DNA of 64,000 nucleotides from Nitrobacteraceae bacterium AZCC 2146 (GTDB lineage: Bacteria > Pseudomonadota > Alphaproteobacteria > Rhizobiales > Xanthobacteraceae): the NCBI GenBank assembly GCA_036924855.1, contig JBAGRP010000001.1, positions 7,056,001 to 7,120,000 on the forward strand, written 5' to 3'. Both the position numbers and the translations under genes were made by a program. A model generated the notes under the pieces. The model had not been told where the DNA came from. It worked only from the letters and a program-made list of their open reading frames with translations, and did not search any database. Below, piece by piece: positions 63,796-64,000 of the stretch (its first letter is position 1; every line of letters starts with the position of its first letter).

Positions 63796-64000
63796 ATGAC
63801 CTCAGAAATATCAACTGAAGCAGCTGCGGCCACTCCGCTTGCGAGATGGGAGCGCTTCGCGGCTGCCGCGCTTGGCGCACTGCTGGCGATCGCGGTCGTC
63901 TTTCTGTTCCTGCTCCGCGTAGGTTCCAGCGGCACCATGAGCGAATACGCCTTCAAATTCCTGCCGGTGCTTACCGATGGCGGCCTCGCTGCGATTTTCG
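63796..64000 (+). CDS. N-terminal part of a membrane protein (partial)
   Basis: The ATG at 63796 is preceded by GGGGAAG. The 68 visible residues have an Ala/Thr-rich N-terminus and a strong membrane helix (LGALLAIAVVFLFLLRVG), followed by MSEYAFKFLPVLTDGG. The gene runs out of the window. It sits 105 bases after the YfhO-like gene on the same strand, probably in the same locus. Confidence 0.55.
   Translation, partial: MTSEISTEAAAATPLARWERFAAAALGALLAIAVVFLFLLRVGSSGTMSEYAFKFLPVLTDGGLAAIF

Overview
The window is high-GC, compactly coded DNA. The enzyme families, insertion sequences and cell-surface polysaccharide genes suggest an alphaproteobacterium of the Bradyrhizobium / Rhodopseudomonas / Nitrobacter group. 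That placement is an inference from remembered protein similarity, not a search result. No tRNA, rRNA or CRISPR array was seen.

Layout. (1) 1-13.0 kb is a decaying mosaic: a dTDP-L-rhamnose operon (rfbC-rfbB-rfbD) whose rfbA is a frameshifted stump, fructose-1,6-bisphosphatase, a family III CoA-transferase with two broken copies, a pseudogene of an NAD-dependent epimerase, gmd-rmd for GDP-D-rhamnose, and an IS630-type remnant. (2) 13.0-28.2 kb is a coherent surface-adhesin island. On the minus strand an OmpR-type regulator, two type I secretion ABC half-transporters, an HlyD-type adaptor, a soluble GAF histidine kinase and a CheY-like regulator form one tightly packed operon. Divergently, a ~1700-residue 12-repeat adhesin is followed by a degenerate CheB-like protein and an HPt protein. 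An EAL-domain gene at its right edge was cut by an IS5-like element, and IS630-type remnants in inverted orientation flank the whole block. (3) 28.2-31.2 kb is a scrap zone of IS, exonuclease, integrase and small-ORF remnants. (4) 31.2-39.4 kb holds polysaccharide assembly and export genes: a polytopic membrane protein, a GT2 glycosyltransferase, an NAD-dependent epimerase, a Nudix hydrolase, a Wzt/Wzm ABC exporter, an EamA-type transporter and an atypical SDR. (5) 39.8-47.2 kb is a translationally coupled operon for an unusual nucleotide sugar: two epimerases, a cytidylyltransferase-PfkB kinase fusion in the reverse order of HldE, a Gfo/Idh/MocA oxidoreductase, a UDP-glucose dehydrogenase homologue without its catalytic cysteine, an SDR with a broken YxxxK motif, and a methyltransferase. 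(6) 47.2-64 kb is an array of large polytopic membrane proteins, several YfhO-like, interspersed with a methyltransferase, a DedA protein and two small membrane/winged-helix proteins.

Together: regions 1 and 3-6 look like a large O-antigen or exopolysaccharide locus (sugar supply, assembly, ABC export), interrupted by a probably mobile type I secretion/adhesin island with its own phosphorelay. Both parts concern the cell surface.
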